Part shown: in pieces, positions 7,942 through 17,154 of the stretch
Position numbering within the stretch: position 1 is the first letter of the stretch
Layout: the number at the start of each line of letters is the position of its first letter
Assembly (NCBI RefSeq): GCF_014207255.1
Contig: NZ_JACHCZ010000001.1
Coordinates: 856,592 to 920,591 of the forward strand
Source of the DNA: Pseudomonas sp. JAI120
GTDB lineage: Bacteria; Pseudomonadota; Gammaproteobacteria; Pseudomonadales; Pseudomonadaceae
Length of the DNA: 64,000 bases
Direction of reading: 5' to 3'
Notes under the pieces: model-generated
The model's input: the letters and a program-made list of their open reading frames with translations, nothing else
Databases searched by the model: none
What the model was told of the DNA's origin: nothing
Made by a program: the position numbers and the translations under genes

Positions 7942-10017
7942 CTATTCGGTGATTTTGTCGATGTTCTTGTAGAACAGCTCACTGTCGCGCCCATCGGTCA
8001 TCGAATGCAGTGAGTAGGCGCGGTTCAAGCGTGCGCCGCCGTCGCGGGTCAGCGGCGCCCATACCAGGTTGGCGCGGCGCATGGTCGACAGGCTCATCAA
8101 CTCATCGAAGGGAATGGACAGGTAGAGGCCCTTGTCGAAGCTGCCTTCGCCATATTGCTCTGTCGACGCGGTGGTCCGGGTGACCCATGCCCCTATGCGC
8201 ACGCCATTGGTGAATTGGCGCGACAGGTCCAGGGTCGCGCCCCAGTCCCTGGCCAGGTAGCGGCCGACACTCAAGGCGCCCTGAATGTTGAACGGCAGAT
8301 CGGTATAGCCGGTGATATGTCCGGTGACGGTGCGGTAATCGCGCAAGCTGAAATCCTGCTCGAAACCGCGCTGGCGCACGTAGTTCAGGTCGGCACCCAA
8401 TGCCCAGCGTTGGCCCATCGGGCGGTACAGCACTTCACTGCCGACACCGGCATACATCGATTCAAGCAAGCCACCGTAGACCATGCCGTAGAGGTCCTGG
8501 TCCAACTGCACCGCATGGTTGAGCTGAAAGGTCGGCAGGGTCACATCGGACGTGGTCATGTACCGGCGCAGGTCAGTTCGTACCCGCGGCAAACCACTGG
8601 GGGCATCGTAGGTAAACCCGTCGTAGTTGTTCAGCAGGTTGACGCTGAGCAGGCCGCTCCACCAAGTATTGCGGGTGAAACGATACTCGGCGTCGAGGTC
8701 GGCGGACACCTGGTAGAGCAAGCCATCCGGCCCACCGACGTTCTGCTTGTAGCCCAGCCCCACACCGTAGGTGAAGGGTTTGGGCGTCTGGGTGTAGAGC
8801 ACTGTCTGGCTACGGTTGCTGGCGCGATTGACTTCGACCTGGCGATGCAGGTCCTGCAGGTCCTCGCGGTGGTTGACCACCTCGCGAAAGGTCTCGCGCG
8901 GCACACTGGTTTCTTCGATCAGCATGGCGTAGCGCTCGCTCACCAGGGTGAACCAATCGATCTGGTCATTCACGCTGTTATCCAGAATCCGACTGGCGCG
9001 GCCCACCGCCTTGGCGCTGTAGAAGTAGCGCTGCTGTTCGCCGTACACCAACAGTTCCGGCCCGCGCTGGGTAATGCGCTGCACGTTGTAGCCGGCATTA
9101 TCGTGCAGACGCTGGGATACGGCCGCCCAATCCACTTGGTCCATCGGCGTGGTCGGTGCTTTGGCAGGCAGCTTGGGGGCCGGCGGGTCGTAGGTTTTTA
9201 CCGGTGCCTTGCGGCTGACGAAATTGGTGTGCAGGGTGATGCCGAACATGGCGGTGTTGCCACGCTCCCAGGCGGCACTCACGTCGATGGCGTCGGCCAC
9301 CTTGTAGACCAGGCCCAGGTTGATCGGCGAGTCCTGGCGAAAGCTGTTGTCCCGAGGCTCGTTCTTGTAGTCGTTACCTTCCACCTCGAGCTTGAGGCTC
9401 AGTGGCGCCCAGGGTGTCTGGTAGGCGACACCGCCGAACAAGGAAGGCCGGCCGCGAAAATAACCGTTGGAAAAATTGCCGGAGCCCTCGGCGCTGGGTC
9501 GCTCCTTGAAGCGATCATCCAGCGCGCCCAGCGGGTTGTCCAAATCACCGCGACTGCCCAGGTAGCCCCAGGCGATGCCGGCACTGAAATCCAGATCGCC
9601 ATAGCGTTTGTTAGCCACCAGGTACTCGCTGGAAAACAGCCCGGTGCCGCCCAGGTCCATGAACCCCAGCGCCACCTCCGGCAGCCAATGGCTTTCCTGA
9701 TACAGGCGCACCTTGGCATCGACCGCCTTGTCCTTGTAACTCTGGCCGCCGCTGAACGACTCGGCGCCATACGGGCGGTTGGTAATCGCGGTGTAGCGAA
9801 AGGTGCCTTCGAGCCAGTCCAGGGGCTGCGCGGAAAAACTATATCGACTGTAAGGTTCGGTGCGATTGGCATTCACGCTGAGTTCGCCAGTGGGCGCCAT
9901 GCGCGCGGTAGGGGTTTGCAGCAGCCCGACGCCGCCAAAATCGCTTTGGGTGTAACGGGGATCGCCGTGCGCGACGCCACAGGGCACCAGCAGCACAGCT
10001 GCAATACATAATTTCAA
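7942..10017 (-). CDS. gfcD: YjbH/GfcD family outer-membrane exopolysaccharide protein
   Basis: The 691-residue protein has a signal peptide (cleavage near VAHG/DPRY) followed at once by the family opening DFGGVGLLQTPTARMAPTGELS. The rest is rich in alternating beta strands typical of an outer-membrane barrel (YjbH, GfcD). The family is needed for export or assembly of group 4 capsule and Yjb polysaccharide. It overlaps gfcC by 4 bp (ATGA) and ends the unit gfcA-wza-gfcB-gfcC-gfcD. Its length is normal for the family. Confidence 0.9.
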   Translation of the reverse strand: MKLCIAAVLLVPCGVAHGDPRYTQSDFGGVGLLQTPTARMAPTGELSVNANRTEPYSRYSFSAQPLDWLEGTFRYTAITNRPYGAESFSGGQSYKDKAVDAKVRLYQESHWLPEVALGFMDLGGTGLFSSEYLVANKRYGDLDFSAGIAWGYLGSRGDLDNPLGALDDRFKERPSAEGSGNFSNGYFRGRPSLFGGVAYQTPWAPLSLKLEVEGNDYKNEPRDNSFRQDSPINLGLVYKVADAIDVSAAWERGNTAMFGITLHTNFVSRKAPVKTYDPPAPKLPAKAPTTPMDQVDWAAVSQRLHDNAGYNVQRITQRGPELLVYGEQQRYFYSAKAVGRASRILDNSVNDQIDWFTLVSERYAMLIEETSVPRETFREVVNHREDLQDLHRQVEVNRASNRSQTVLYTQTPKPFTYGVGLGYKQNVGGPDGLLYQVSADLDAEYRFTRNTWWSGLLSVNLLNNYDGFTYDAPSGLPRVRTDLRRYMTTSDVTLPTFQLNHAVQLDQDLYGMVYGGLLESMYAGVGSEVLYRPMGQRWALGADLNYVRQRGFEQDFSLRDYRTVTGHITGYTDLPFNIQGALSVGRYLARDWGATLDLSRQFTNGVRIGAWVTRTTASTEQYGEGSFDKGLYLSIPFDELMSLSTMRRANLVWAPLTRDGGARLNRAYSLHSMTDGRDSELFYKNIDKITE

Positions 10018-10781
10018 GGCGTGACCTCGGCCAGGGGTTGAGTGGCAAGAAACTCGGCCAATTGCGGGTTCAGGTCGGGGGTGGGCGGGTCCAGGTCATC
10101 ACTGCGGATAGGCACCAGCAATGTGCTGCCCGGCGCCGGCGGATCACCCTCCTCGCGGTTCCAGGGGGCAATGCCCAGGCGCGTGATGCGGCCGTCGGGC
10201 TGGATCAGCCACAGGTAATCGGCATCCGCCTGCGCCGATGACGGGCAGCTGCGCAGGTAATCGCGGGCCGGCTGCAGTGGCTGGAACGCCAGAGTGCAGA
10301 CGCCGGCGACGGCGCCGAACACACGCACGCTGTCAGGCCGTGGCGGATAAACCAGGCGGTCGCCGTCGCTGACCAGCGGGTTCGGCGCAAACCCCACCTC
10401 CACCGCCACCGGGTCCAGCACCGCCACCTGGCGGCCGGTCACCGGCAACGCCTGCACCTGCTCATACAAGCGCACCGCCACCTGGGCCCGGCTTTCGCGC
10501 CCGGCCGCCAATGCCGCACGGCGCAACGTGTCCAGGTCAAACAGCACACCGGCCTTGAGCCGTGCCTGGCGCTCCAGCAACGGCTGGTGCAGCCACGCCG
10601 CGCCCAGCCAATAGCCCTGGGCATCCGGTTGCGCCGCACCGATCACATCCAGCAAGCGGGTCTCGGGGTGCAGCGTGATCGCGCCGGGATTGCGCACCTG
10701 GCCGCTGACCGTCATTGCGGCGTGGCACGCACTGGCGCATCCCCACAACAACAGCAGCGCGCCTAATCGTCGGCCAGTCAT
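10014..10781 (-). CDS. gfcC: GfcC/YjbG family capsule biosynthesis protein
   Basis: The 255-residue protein has a signal peptide (LGALLLLWGCASACHA) and a periplasmic body beginning MTVSGQVRNPGAITLHPETRLLDVI, a ubiquitin-like/SLBB-type beta-grasp fold as in GfcC. Two further such segments follow (VRVFGAVAGVCTLAF... and DGRITRLGI...). Overlaps of 4 bp with gfcB and gfcD show translational coupling. GfcC is a soluble periplasmic partner of the Wza-type export channel; the exact role is unknown. The residues ALLLLWGC could be read as a lipobox, but the family is usually soluble. Confidence 0.88.
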   Translation of the reverse strand: MTGRRLGALLLLWGCASACHAAMTVSGQVRNPGAITLHPETRLLDVIGAAQPDAQGYWLGAAWLHQPLLERQARLKAGVLFDLDTLRRAALAAGRESRAQVAVRLYEQVQALPVTGRQVAVLDPVAVEVGFAPNPLVSDGDRLVYPPRPDSVRVFGAVAGVCTLAFQPLQPARDYLRSCPSSAQADADYLWLIQPDGRITRLGIAPWNREEGDPPAPGSTLLVPIRSDDLDPPTPDLNPQLAEFLATQPLAEVTP

Positions 10782-11437
10782 CGGGCATCCTTGCGGGTGG
10801 GTTGCAGTTGGGTAATGGTCAGGGTCAGGGCGGGCGTGAGGTGCTGCTCGCTCTGCACGACAAAGCCGTTTTCGGGATCGACCCAGTAACGGTTGCGTGC
10901 CTGAAAGCCCAGCGCCTCGGACTCGATGTCTTCGTCTACGCGCAGCAAGGCATAGGGTTTATCGAGAATCTCGACGGTCTCGATGCCTTTGCGCCTCATG
11001 TGACTGGTGACCACCACGCCCAGGCGATAGCCACCGACCAAGTCGATCTGGCGCGTGCTGCGATAGCCATCCGGCACGTGGTGCAGCCCTTGCTGGAACG
11101 GCGACTGGCCCTGCCAGCGCGTGCCATCCAGGTCGGCACCCAGACCGACCGTGCGCACCACCAGGCCATCGCGCACCAGCAACACCTGCTTGCCGGAGGC
11201 CACCCAGAATTGCAAGTCGCCGCGCTGGCGAATCAGCGCCATCACCCCTTCACTGGACACCGTGGTGACCTTGATCTGGGGAAACGGCACCGCATCCACC
11301 TGTGCTTGGCTCAACTGCAACGGTGCAGGCCCGCCCACGGCTGCCTTGAAGGTATCGAGTGAGGCCGTCATCAGCGGATTACAGCCAGCCAACAGCCACG
11401 CCAACCCCGCGTACGTACCGATTTTCAGACTGTTCAC
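10778..11437 (-). CDS. gfcB: GfcB/YjbF family lipoprotein
   Basis: The protein has 219 residues with a signal peptide and lipobox LLAGC (Cys19), so it should be an outer-membrane lipoprotein. The mature part matches the group 4 capsule/YjbF family, including DLVGGYRLGVVVTSHMRRKG and FVVQSEQHL. It starts 12 bp after the wza stop and overlaps gfcC by 4 bp. The family works with GfcC and GfcD in secretion of capsule polysaccharide. Confidence 0.88.
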   Translation of the reverse strand: MNSLKIGTYAGLAWLLAGCNPLMTASLDTFKAAVGGPAPLQLSQAQVDAVPFPQIKVTTVSSEGVMALIRQRGDLQFWVASGKQVLLVRDGLVVRTVGLGADLDGTRWQGQSPFQQGLHHVPDGYRSTRQIDLVGGYRLGVVVTSHMRRKGIETVEILDKPYALLRVDEDIESEALGFQARNRYWVDPENGFVVQSEQHLTPALTLTITQLQPTRKDAR

Positions 11438-11449
11438 GCAGGTACCACC

Positions 11450-12562
11450 CTATCGGCTGCTGGCTTCGCTCAGGTTGTTCTGGGTGGATGCACCAATGCC
11501 GATGATCGACGCGGACGGCACCAGTTGGCTGATAAAGCGGTTCCAGCGCGTGATATTCGCGGGGCCGACAAACACCACATCCTGGGGTTGCACATCAAAG
11601 CGCGTGGCCAGGGCCATGGCCGACGGGGATCCGGCTTCCAGCTGGAACACCTTGGCCGGCTCCACATCGATGTTCTGCGCACCACGAATCACGTAGATGG
11701 CATCGGCGTTGGAGGTGTTCTGGTTAACCCCGCCCACCGAACCCAGCACGTCGGAGAGGTTCATGCTGCGGGTCTTGAAACTCAGTGCGCGCGGCTGCAT
11801 CACCTCGCCCATCACGTAGATGCGCTTGCGGTCGTTGTAGGCCAGGTACAGCTGGTCGCCGTCTTTGAGGTAGATGTCGTTCAACCGCGATGGCTCGAGG
11901 TTGAGCGTATCGAGGTCGAGGGTGTAGCGCTTGCCGCCACGGGTGAGCGTGAGGTTCGACAGGTCGGCATTAATGGGATCGATTCCGGCGGCACCGAGCG
12001 CCTCGGTCAGGTTCATTGCGATGGTGGTGATCGGCACAGGCCCGGCCTTGATCACTGCACCGGTGATCACCACTTTCTGGCTGGCGAAACGCAACACGCT
12101 GATATCCACCTGGGGGCTGTCGATGTACTGACGCAGCTTGTCGGTGATTTCACTGCGCAACGCTTCAATGGATCGGCCCTTGGCAACCACTTCGCCCACA
12201 TAGGGGTAGAACAGATTGCCTTCGGGGCTGACCAGTCGACCGTTGGCATCGATCTGCTGCTGCGGCCCCGAGGGTGCGGTCAGTTCAGGGTGGTCCCATA
12301 CGGTGATATACAGCGCATCATTAGCGCCAATCAGGTACGGGCCGGGTTTATAACTCAAGAGTTCCGCCGGTATGGAATAAGGCACGCGAGTCGCTGCGTC
12401 CATGGCCAATAACTTCGGGGTGATGGGAATTAAATCCACCCGACTATTTTGCGCATCGCCCTCCTGGGTCATGGCCGCCGTGTCCATATATTGACCCGGT
12501 GAAAACATGCAGCCTTGCAACAATGCAGCGGCCACAGCCGCCATAGAAAAAATACGCATCAT
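11450..12562 (-). CDS. wza: Wza-type outer-membrane polysaccharide export lipoprotein
   Basis: The start is set at 12562 (MMRIFSMAAVAAALLQGC), downstream of a terminator; a longer open frame to 12622 would run through that hairpin. The 370-residue protein has the lipobox LLQGC, a Poly_export domain starting with YLIGANDALYITVWDHPEL, two SLBB domains (VVITGAVIKAGPVPITTI and IYVMGEVMQPRALSFKTRSM) and the C-terminal amphipathic helix RWNRFISQLVPSASIIG. In Wza this helix forms the octameric pore through the outer membrane. It works with Wzc in the inner membrane to export the polymer. Confidence 0.94.
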   Translation of the reverse strand: MMRIFSMAAVAAALLQGCMFSPGQYMDTAAMTQEGDAQNSRVDLIPITPKLLAMDAATRVPYSIPAELLSYKPGPYLIGANDALYITVWDHPELTAPSGPQQQIDANGRLVSPEGNLFYPYVGEVVAKGRSIEALRSEITDKLRQYIDSPQVDISVLRFASQKVVITGAVIKAGPVPITTIAMNLTEALGAAGIDPINADLSNLTLTRGGKRYTLDLDTLNLEPSRLNDIYLKDGDQLYLAYNDRKRIYVMGEVMQPRALSFKTRSMNLSDVLGSVGGVNQNTSNADAIYVIRGAQNIDVEPAKVFQLEAGSPSAMALATRFDVQPQDVVFVGPANITRWNRFISQLVPSASIIGIGASTQNNLSEASSR

Positions 12563-12591
12563 AGTGCTAGGACACTCGCGATAAACGACAA

Positions 12592-12630
12592 GAAAAAAAG
12601 ACCACTTGGGCGGGGATTCCAAGCGGTCTT
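12592..12630 (-). terminator. Rho-independent terminator between the gfcA-like gene and wza
   Basis: On the minus strand gaccgcttgg pairs with ccaagtggtc (one G-T pair), followed by seven T residues. It lies 20 bp after the gfcA-like stop and before the wza start, so wza and the gfc genes are expressed by read-through or from their own promoter. Confidence 0.85.
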
Positions 12631-12649
12631 AAAAGCGGAAGATTGACTA

Positions 12650-12889
12650 CTAGTTGCCGGTACCGGTTGTACCGGTTGTACCGGTGGTACCCGTGGTGGT
12701 GCCGCCATTGGAGCTGCCGCCACTGCTGGAAACAGCGGCAACACCGGCGATAAGGGCGCTGCCGACCAGCAGGGTTTGCCCTACCGTCACAGTCCCCGCC
12801 ACCGTTGTATCCAGCCCCAAGGGCAACTCGACGGCCGATGCAGCAGTACTCAATACACTGAGTACCATAACAGCCAGTGCTTTTCTCAT
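12650..12889 (-). CDS. gfcA: GfcA/YjbE-like small secreted Thr/Gly-rich protein
   Basis: AAGGAG 8 nt upstream fixes the ATG at 12889, giving 79 residues. A signal peptide (MRKALAVMVLSVLSTAASA) is followed by a hydrophobic segment VGQTLLVGSALIAGVAAV and a tail rich in Ser, Gly and Thr with repeated TGT units, the pattern of E. coli GfcA (YmcD) and YjbE. The tail is encoded by a 9-bp micro-repeat. A terminator follows directly, so this short transcript can be made much more strongly than the downstream wza-gfcBCD genes. The function of the family is unknown. The assignment rests on composition and position. Confidence 0.75.
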   Translation of the reverse strand: MRKALAVMVLSVLSTAASAVELPLGLDTTVAGTVTVGQTLLVGSALIAGVAAVSSSGGSSNGGTTTGTTGTTGTTGTGN

Positions 12890-13069
12890 ATCAGACTCCT
12901 TATCTTCAGTGAGCAGGCAAACCGATAGTGCCACTCAACTAAACAGCACACCAGACGGACAACTTCCAAGCGTACCAATTGAAAATAACGTTTTTCCGAT
13001 GAAGTGCCCGGCGTTCAATGCATCAGGGCTATCAACGTTATTTTAAATGTTATTAATTGTCGGAAAACC
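12890..13069 (-). promoter_or_regulatory. Probable promoter region of the gfcA-wza-gfcBCD unit
   Basis: This 180-bp AT-rich gap separates cpsB from gfcA, both on the minus strand, and breaks the otherwise overlapping gene chain. It holds the repeated motif cggaaaa...cgttatttt in different arrangements (around 12978-12996 and 13035-13065). I could not assign -35/-10 boxes with confidence. Confidence 0.45.
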
Positions 13070-14479
13070 TCAGACCCTGCCGTACTTATCTTCAAAGCGC
13101 ACAATATCGTCCTCGCCCAAATAAGAGCCCGACTGCACCTCGATCAACTCCAACGGAATCACCCCCGGGTTTTCCAGGGCGTGCACCTGGCCGATGGGGA
13201 TATAGGTCGACTGGTTTTCCGACACCAGGTAAGTCTGTTCGCCATTGGTGACCCGCGCCGTACCGCTGACCACAATCCAGTGCTCGGCGCGGTGGTGGTG
13301 CATCTGCACCGACAACTTGGCCCCCGGCTTCACCGTGATGCGCTTGACCTGATAGCGCTGGCCGTTATCCACCGAGTCGTACATGCCCCATGGCCGATAC
13401 ACCTCGCGGTGGTTGAGATGCTCATGGCGCCCGGCCTGCTTGAGCAGGTCGACGATGCCCTTGACCTGCTGCACCTGGTCCTTATGGGCCACCAGCACCG
13501 CATCCTTCGTCTCGACAATGATCAGGTCCTGCACCCCCACCGTGGCCACCAGCCGACTGTCGGCGTGAACGTACGTGTCACGGGTGTCCAGGCTCAGCCC
13601 ATCGCCGCGTATCACATTGCCGCTGGCATCTTTTTCGCTGGCCTCCCACAACGCCGACCACGAGCCGATATCACTCCAGCCGGCCTGCAACGGCACCATC
13701 ACCGCGTCATGAGTGTTTTCCATCACCGCGTAATCGATGGAATCGTCCGGGCAAGCGGCAAAGGTCGCGGCATGCACGCGGGTGAAGGGTTGATCCTGGC
13801 TGCCCCCTTCCAGGGCCACGCGACAGGCCTCGAGGATGGCCGGCTGGAAGCGTTCCAGTTCCTCCAGGTAACGGCTGGCGCGGAACATGAACATGCCGCT
13901 GTTCCAGTAATACGCACCGCTGGCCACATACGCCGCAGCGGTGGCGGCGTCGGGTTTCTCGACAAAGCGCTTGACCCGATAACCGCCCTCGCCCGCCGCC
14001 GCGCCTTGTTCGATATAGCCGTAGCCGGTATGGGCGCTGGTGGGCGTGATACCGAAAGTCACCAGCTTGCCGTCACGGGCCAGCGGCAACGCCACTTCCA
14101 GGCTGGCATGAAACGCAGGGATGTCTTCAATCAAATGGTCCGCCGCCAGCACCAGCAGGATCGGGTCCTGTTGCTCGGCAAGCGCCTTGCACGCCGCCAG
14201 CGCGATGGCCGGCGCCGTGTTGCGCCCCACCGGCTCCAACAGGATGCTGGCCTGCTCCATGCCCAACTGGCGCAACTGCTCGGCCACCAGGAAGCGGTGC
14301 TGTTCATTGCAGATCAACTGCGGCAGCGCGACGTTGGCGCCTTCCAGCCGCGTGATGGTCTGCTGCAGCATCGACAGGTGCGCGTCGGTCAAGCGCAGGA
14401 ACTGCTTAGGGTTCAGTTGCCGCGAAAGCGGCCACAGGCGCGACCCCGAACCGCCTGCCATGATCACGGGTAACAACAT
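13070..14479 (-). CDS. cpsB: Mannose-1-phosphate guanylyltransferase/mannose-6-phosphate isomerase
   Basis: The 469-residue bifunctional type II enzyme makes GDP-mannose. The N-terminal nucleotidyltransferase domain carries [12 protein letters not shown] and the sugar-binding FVEKP. The C-terminal cupin (residues ~350-469: [42 protein letters not shown]) is the isomerase part that makes mannose-6-phosphate from fructose-6-phosphate. GDP-mannose feeds Gmd/Fcl upstream in the same operon. No phosphomannomutase gene is visible here, so that step must come from elsewhere (for example AlgC, known in Pseudomonas). It is the last gene of the 13-gene run. Confidence 0.95.
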   Translation of the reverse strand: MLLPVIMAGGSGSRLWPLSRQLNPKQFLRLTDAHLSMLQQTITRLEGANVALPQLICNEQHRFLVAEQLRQLGMEQASILLEPVGRNTAPAIALAACKALAEQQDPILLVLAADHLIEDIPAFHASLEVALPLARDGKLVTFGITPTSAHTGYGYIEQGAAAGEGGYRVKRFVEKPDAATAAAYVASGAYYWNSGMFMFRASRYLEELERFQPAILEACRVALEGGSQDQPFTRVHAATFAACPDDSIDYAVMENTHDAVMVPLQAGWSDIGSWSALWEASEKDASGNVIRGDGLSLDTRDTYVHADSRLVATVGVQDLIIVETKDAVLVAHKDQVQQVKGIVDLLKQAGRHEHLNHREVYRPWGMYDSVDNGQRYQVKRITVKPGAKLSVQMHHHRAEHWIVVSGTARVTNGEQTYLVSENQSTYIPIGQVHALENPGVIPLELIEVQSGSYLGEDDIVRFEDKYGRV

Positions 14480-14502
14480 GAGAGCGTCCTCGGGAGAGAG
14501 AG

Positions 14503-14967
14503 TCAGAAATAGGCGCGAGTGTGTTCATGCACCCGCAGGCTGATGCGCAGTTCATCCTCGGACCACCAGCGGTAATGCTGGTGTTGCTCCGTGGGCGGCT
14601 GCAGGGTCTGGCCTTGCGCCAGGTCCAGGCAATAGCTGAGCACCACATAATGGGTGTCCGGCCCGGCCCCGGCGTTGGCAAACACGCTGTCGTCGTAGAA
14701 GTGCTCGAACACCCCCCGCAGCCGCGCCTCGGCGCGCTCGAAGGTGTGCCCCAGTTCGTCGTGGGTGATGCGCCGGAATGCGCTGTCGAGGTTTTCGTTT
14801 TTCTGGATACGCCCGCCGGGCACGAACCAGAAGCCGTACGCCGGCCGATTGACGCGCAAGCCCAGCAGGACCTCGCCACGGGTATTTCTCACCACCAGGT
14901 CGATCGCCACCAGCGGCGTCGACGCCACGACCGTATTGAAGGTCGGTAAATCAAGCCACATACCCAT
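14503..14967 (-). CDS. gmm: GDP-mannose mannosyl hydrolase (Gmm/NudD-like Nudix protein)
   Basis: At 154 residues this fits Gmm. The protein opens [24 protein letters not shown], as Gmm proteins do, and has the divergent Nudix box [20 protein letters not shown] followed by ELG, in which the usual REUXEE is altered as in the Gmm subfamily. Gmm hydrolyses GDP-mannose or GDP-glucose to GDP and sugar and probably tunes nucleotide-sugar levels. Its start overlaps the wcaI stop by 1 bp. The position between wcaI and cpsB mirrors the colanic acid cluster of enterobacteria. Confidence 0.9.
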   Translation of the reverse strand: MGMWLDLPTFNTVVASTPLVAIDLVVRNTRGEVLLGLRVNRPAYGFWFVPGGRIQKNENLDSAFRRITHDELGHTFERAEARLRGVFEHFYDDSVFANAGAGPDTHYVVLSYCLDLAQGQTLQPPTEQHQHYRWWSEDELRISLRVHEHTRAYF

Positions 14968-16175
14968 CAGACCTGTGCCAGAAAGCGTTGCAGAATGCGT
15001 TCCTTGTCGAGGAACTCCTTGGCGTAGTTCAGCGCCACCTCGTTGCGCGCGGGCAATGCCAGTGCCCGCTCGATCCCTGTGTTCAACGCCGCGACGGATT
15101 CCGGTTCAGTCAACACCGCAATGCCGGGGTGTTCCTCGCACAGGCGCCCGAGGGTGGTGTCGGGGTCGGCGGTGATGATGGCGTGGCCGCCCACCGCCAG
15201 GATATTGGTCAACTTGGAAGGCAGCACTGCGTCCGCCACCCCGCGCTTCTGGATCACCAGGTGCACATCGGCCGAGGCCAGCAGCGCCGGCAAATCCTCG
15301 TAGGGCTGCAACGGCGCAAACAGCACATTGTGCAGGCCATCGCGCTGTACACGCTCGAGCAAGCGTGCCTTGCCGGTGCCCTGGCCGACGATCAGGAACA
15401 CCAGCTCCGGGCGATCGGCATAGGCCTGGGCGGCGTCGAGGATCAGTTCCAGGCCCTGCTTCTCACCGATATTGCCGGAGTACAACAGCACCTTTTGGCC
15501 CGGCGCCACACCCAGGCGTTGCAGCAGCCCGCAGCTGCGAGGCACCTGGCGAAAGCGGGCGGTTTCCGACCAATTGGGAAAGAACAGCAGGCGCTTGCTG
15601 CTCACGCCTTTGCCCCGAGCCTTGTCGAGCATGCCGCTGGAAATCGTCGAGACCCGGTCAAAGCGCCGCAACAGCCAGCGTTCAAGCTCAAACGCCAGGC
15701 GACGCATAACGGAGCCGCCACCAATGCCGAGGCCGAACATCGCGTCCACCTCGTAGTCCTGGATGTGCAGCACCGAGCGCGCGCCACTGAGCTTGGCCAA
15801 CAACAGTGCCTGGGGCGCACAAAACAGGGTCGGCACTACCAGGATCACCAGGTCCGGTTTCCAGCGCAACTGCCCCATGACCGCCAGAAACGAACTGGCG
15901 GAAAAGCTCATCAGGTGCAGCAAGCGCGTCAACGCCGTGGGCTGGCGTGGCACATACAGTGGGCAACGAATCACCGTCACACCCTCATCCTGCTCGGTGC
16001 GAAAGCGCCATGGTGAATACCCATCGCCCACCTGCCACTGCGGGTAATACGGCGGCGCCGTCACCACCCGCACGTCATGCCCCTGGCCCGCCAGCCAGCG
16101 TGCCTGTTCACCGCTGTACTTGCCGATGCCGGTGAGCTCCGGGCTGTAGTTGATGCCGTACAGGAGGATCTTCAT
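14967..16175 (-). CDS. wcaI: WcaI-family colanic acid glycosyltransferase
   Basis: The 402-residue GT4-family (GT-B fold) glycosyltransferase opens with [23 protein letters not shown], the WcaI signature with its glycine-rich acceptor loop. The C-terminal nucleotide-sugar half has VLLYSGNIGEKQGLE, VFLIVGQGTGKARL and a PSKLTNILAVGG segment. It transfers a sugar, in colanic acid probably fucose, to the lipid-linked oligosaccharide on the cytoplasmic side; donor and acceptor here are unknown. It overlaps fcl and gmm by 1 bp on each side. Confidence 0.9.
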   Translation of the reverse strand: MKILLYGINYSPELTGIGKYSGEQARWLAGQGHDVRVVTAPPYYPQWQVGDGYSPWRFRTEQDEGVTVIRCPLYVPRQPTALTRLLHLMSFSASSFLAVMGQLRWKPDLVILVVPTLFCAPQALLLAKLSGARSVLHIQDYEVDAMFGLGIGGGSVMRRLAFELERWLLRRFDRVSTISSGMLDKARGKGVSSKRLLFFPNWSETARFRQVPRSCGLLQRLGVAPGQKVLLYSGNIGEKQGLELILDAAQAYADRPELVFLIVGQGTGKARLLERVQRDGLHNVLFAPLQPYEDLPALLASADVHLVIQKRGVADAVLPSKLTNILAVGGHAIITADPDTTLGRLCEEHPGIAVLTEPESVAALNTGIERALALPARNEVALNYAKEFLDKERILQRFLAQV

Positions 16176-17152
16176 CAGTGGCCCCGAGGCTGTTCAAGGG
16201 CCGCGAGGTAGGCGTTGTAGGCGTCGCGCAGGCCCTCCTCCAGCGGCACATAGGCTTCCCAGCCGAGGGCGTTGATCCGGCTCACATCCAGCAGCTTGCG
16301 CGGCGCGCCGTCGGGCTTGCTGGCGTCAAAGCGCAACTGCCCCTTGAAGCCGGTGACCCGCACCAGCGCCTGGGCCAGTTCGGCGATGGTGCAATCCACC
16401 CCCGTGCCGACGTTCAAATGCGAACGCATCGGCAGGGTCTGCTCGCGGTAGCGTTCCTGGCTAAGCTCCATCACATGCACACTGGCTGCCGCCATATCAT
16501 CCACATGCAGGAACTCGCGCCTCGGCTTGCCACTGCCCCAGATCACTACTTCCTCATCGCCGCGCTGGGTCGCTTCATGGAAGCGCCGCAGCAAGGCGGC
16601 GATCACATGGCTGTTCTGCGGATGGTAGTTGTCGCCCGGCCCGTACAGGTTGGTCGGCATCACGCTGCGGTAATCGCGGCCATGCTGGCGGTTGTAGCTT
16701 TCGCACAGCTTGATCCCGGCGATCTTGGCCACCGCGTAGGGTTCGTTGGTGGGTTCCAGCGCGCCGTCCAACAACACCGCTTCGATCATCGGTTGCGGTG
16801 CATGCACCGGGTAGATGCATGACGAGCCCAGGAACAGCAGCTTCTCCACGCCATGGCTGTGGGCGGCGTGGATCACGTTGGCCTGGATCATCAGGTTCTG
16901 GTAGATGAAATCGGCCGGGTACGTCGCGTTGGCGTGAATCCCGCCGACCTTGGCGGCCGCCAGGTACACCTGGTCCACACGGTGACTGGCGAAGTACGCC
17001 TGCACTGCCGCCGGGTCGAGCAGGTCCAGCTCATCACGGCCGGCGGTGAGCAACTGCGTGTAGCCCAAGGCCCACAGGCGCCGCACGATGGCCGAGCCGA
17101 CCATGCCGCGATGGCCGGCCACAAAAATCCGCGCATCAAAGTCACGAGCCAT
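16175..17152 (-). CDS. fcl: GDP-L-fucose synthase
   Basis: The start at 17152 is supported by GGAGA upstream and lies 2 bp after gmd. The 325-residue SDR epimerase/reductase has the NADP site [14 protein letters not shown], a catalytic Ser in [10 protein letters not shown] and the YxxxK pair in NEPYAVAK. It converts GDP-4-keto-6-deoxymannose, made by Gmd, to GDP-L-fucose by 3,5-epimerisation and reduction. Together with gmd and cpsB it shows that the polymer contains fucose or a derived sugar. Confidence 0.95.
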   Translation of the reverse strand: MARDFDARIFVAGHRGMVGSAIVRRLWALGYTQLLTAGRDELDLLDPAAVQAYFASHRVDQVYLAAAKVGGIHANATYPADFIYQNLMIQANVIHAAHSHGVEKLLFLGSSCIYPVHAPQPMIEAVLLDGALEPTNEPYAVAKIAGIKLCESYNRQHGRDYRSVMPTNLYGPGDNYHPQNSHVIAALLRRFHEATQRGDEEVVIWGSGKPRREFLHVDDMAAASVHVMELSQERYREQTLPMRSHLNVGTGVDCTIAELAQALVRVTGFKGQLRFDASKPDGAPRKLLDVSRINALGWEAYVPLEEGLRDAYNAYLAALEQPRGH

Positions 17153-17154
17153 GT

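Noticed and set aside
8155-10011. 618-codon open frame on the plus strand
   Set aside because: Antisense to gfcD; its composition (Gln/His/Gly/Ala-rich) is that of a shadow frame in GC-rich DNA.
12563-12622. Upstream extension of wza by 20 codons
   Set aside because: It would be translated through the terminator hairpin of the preceding gene, and the lipoprotein signal peptide starts at 12562.
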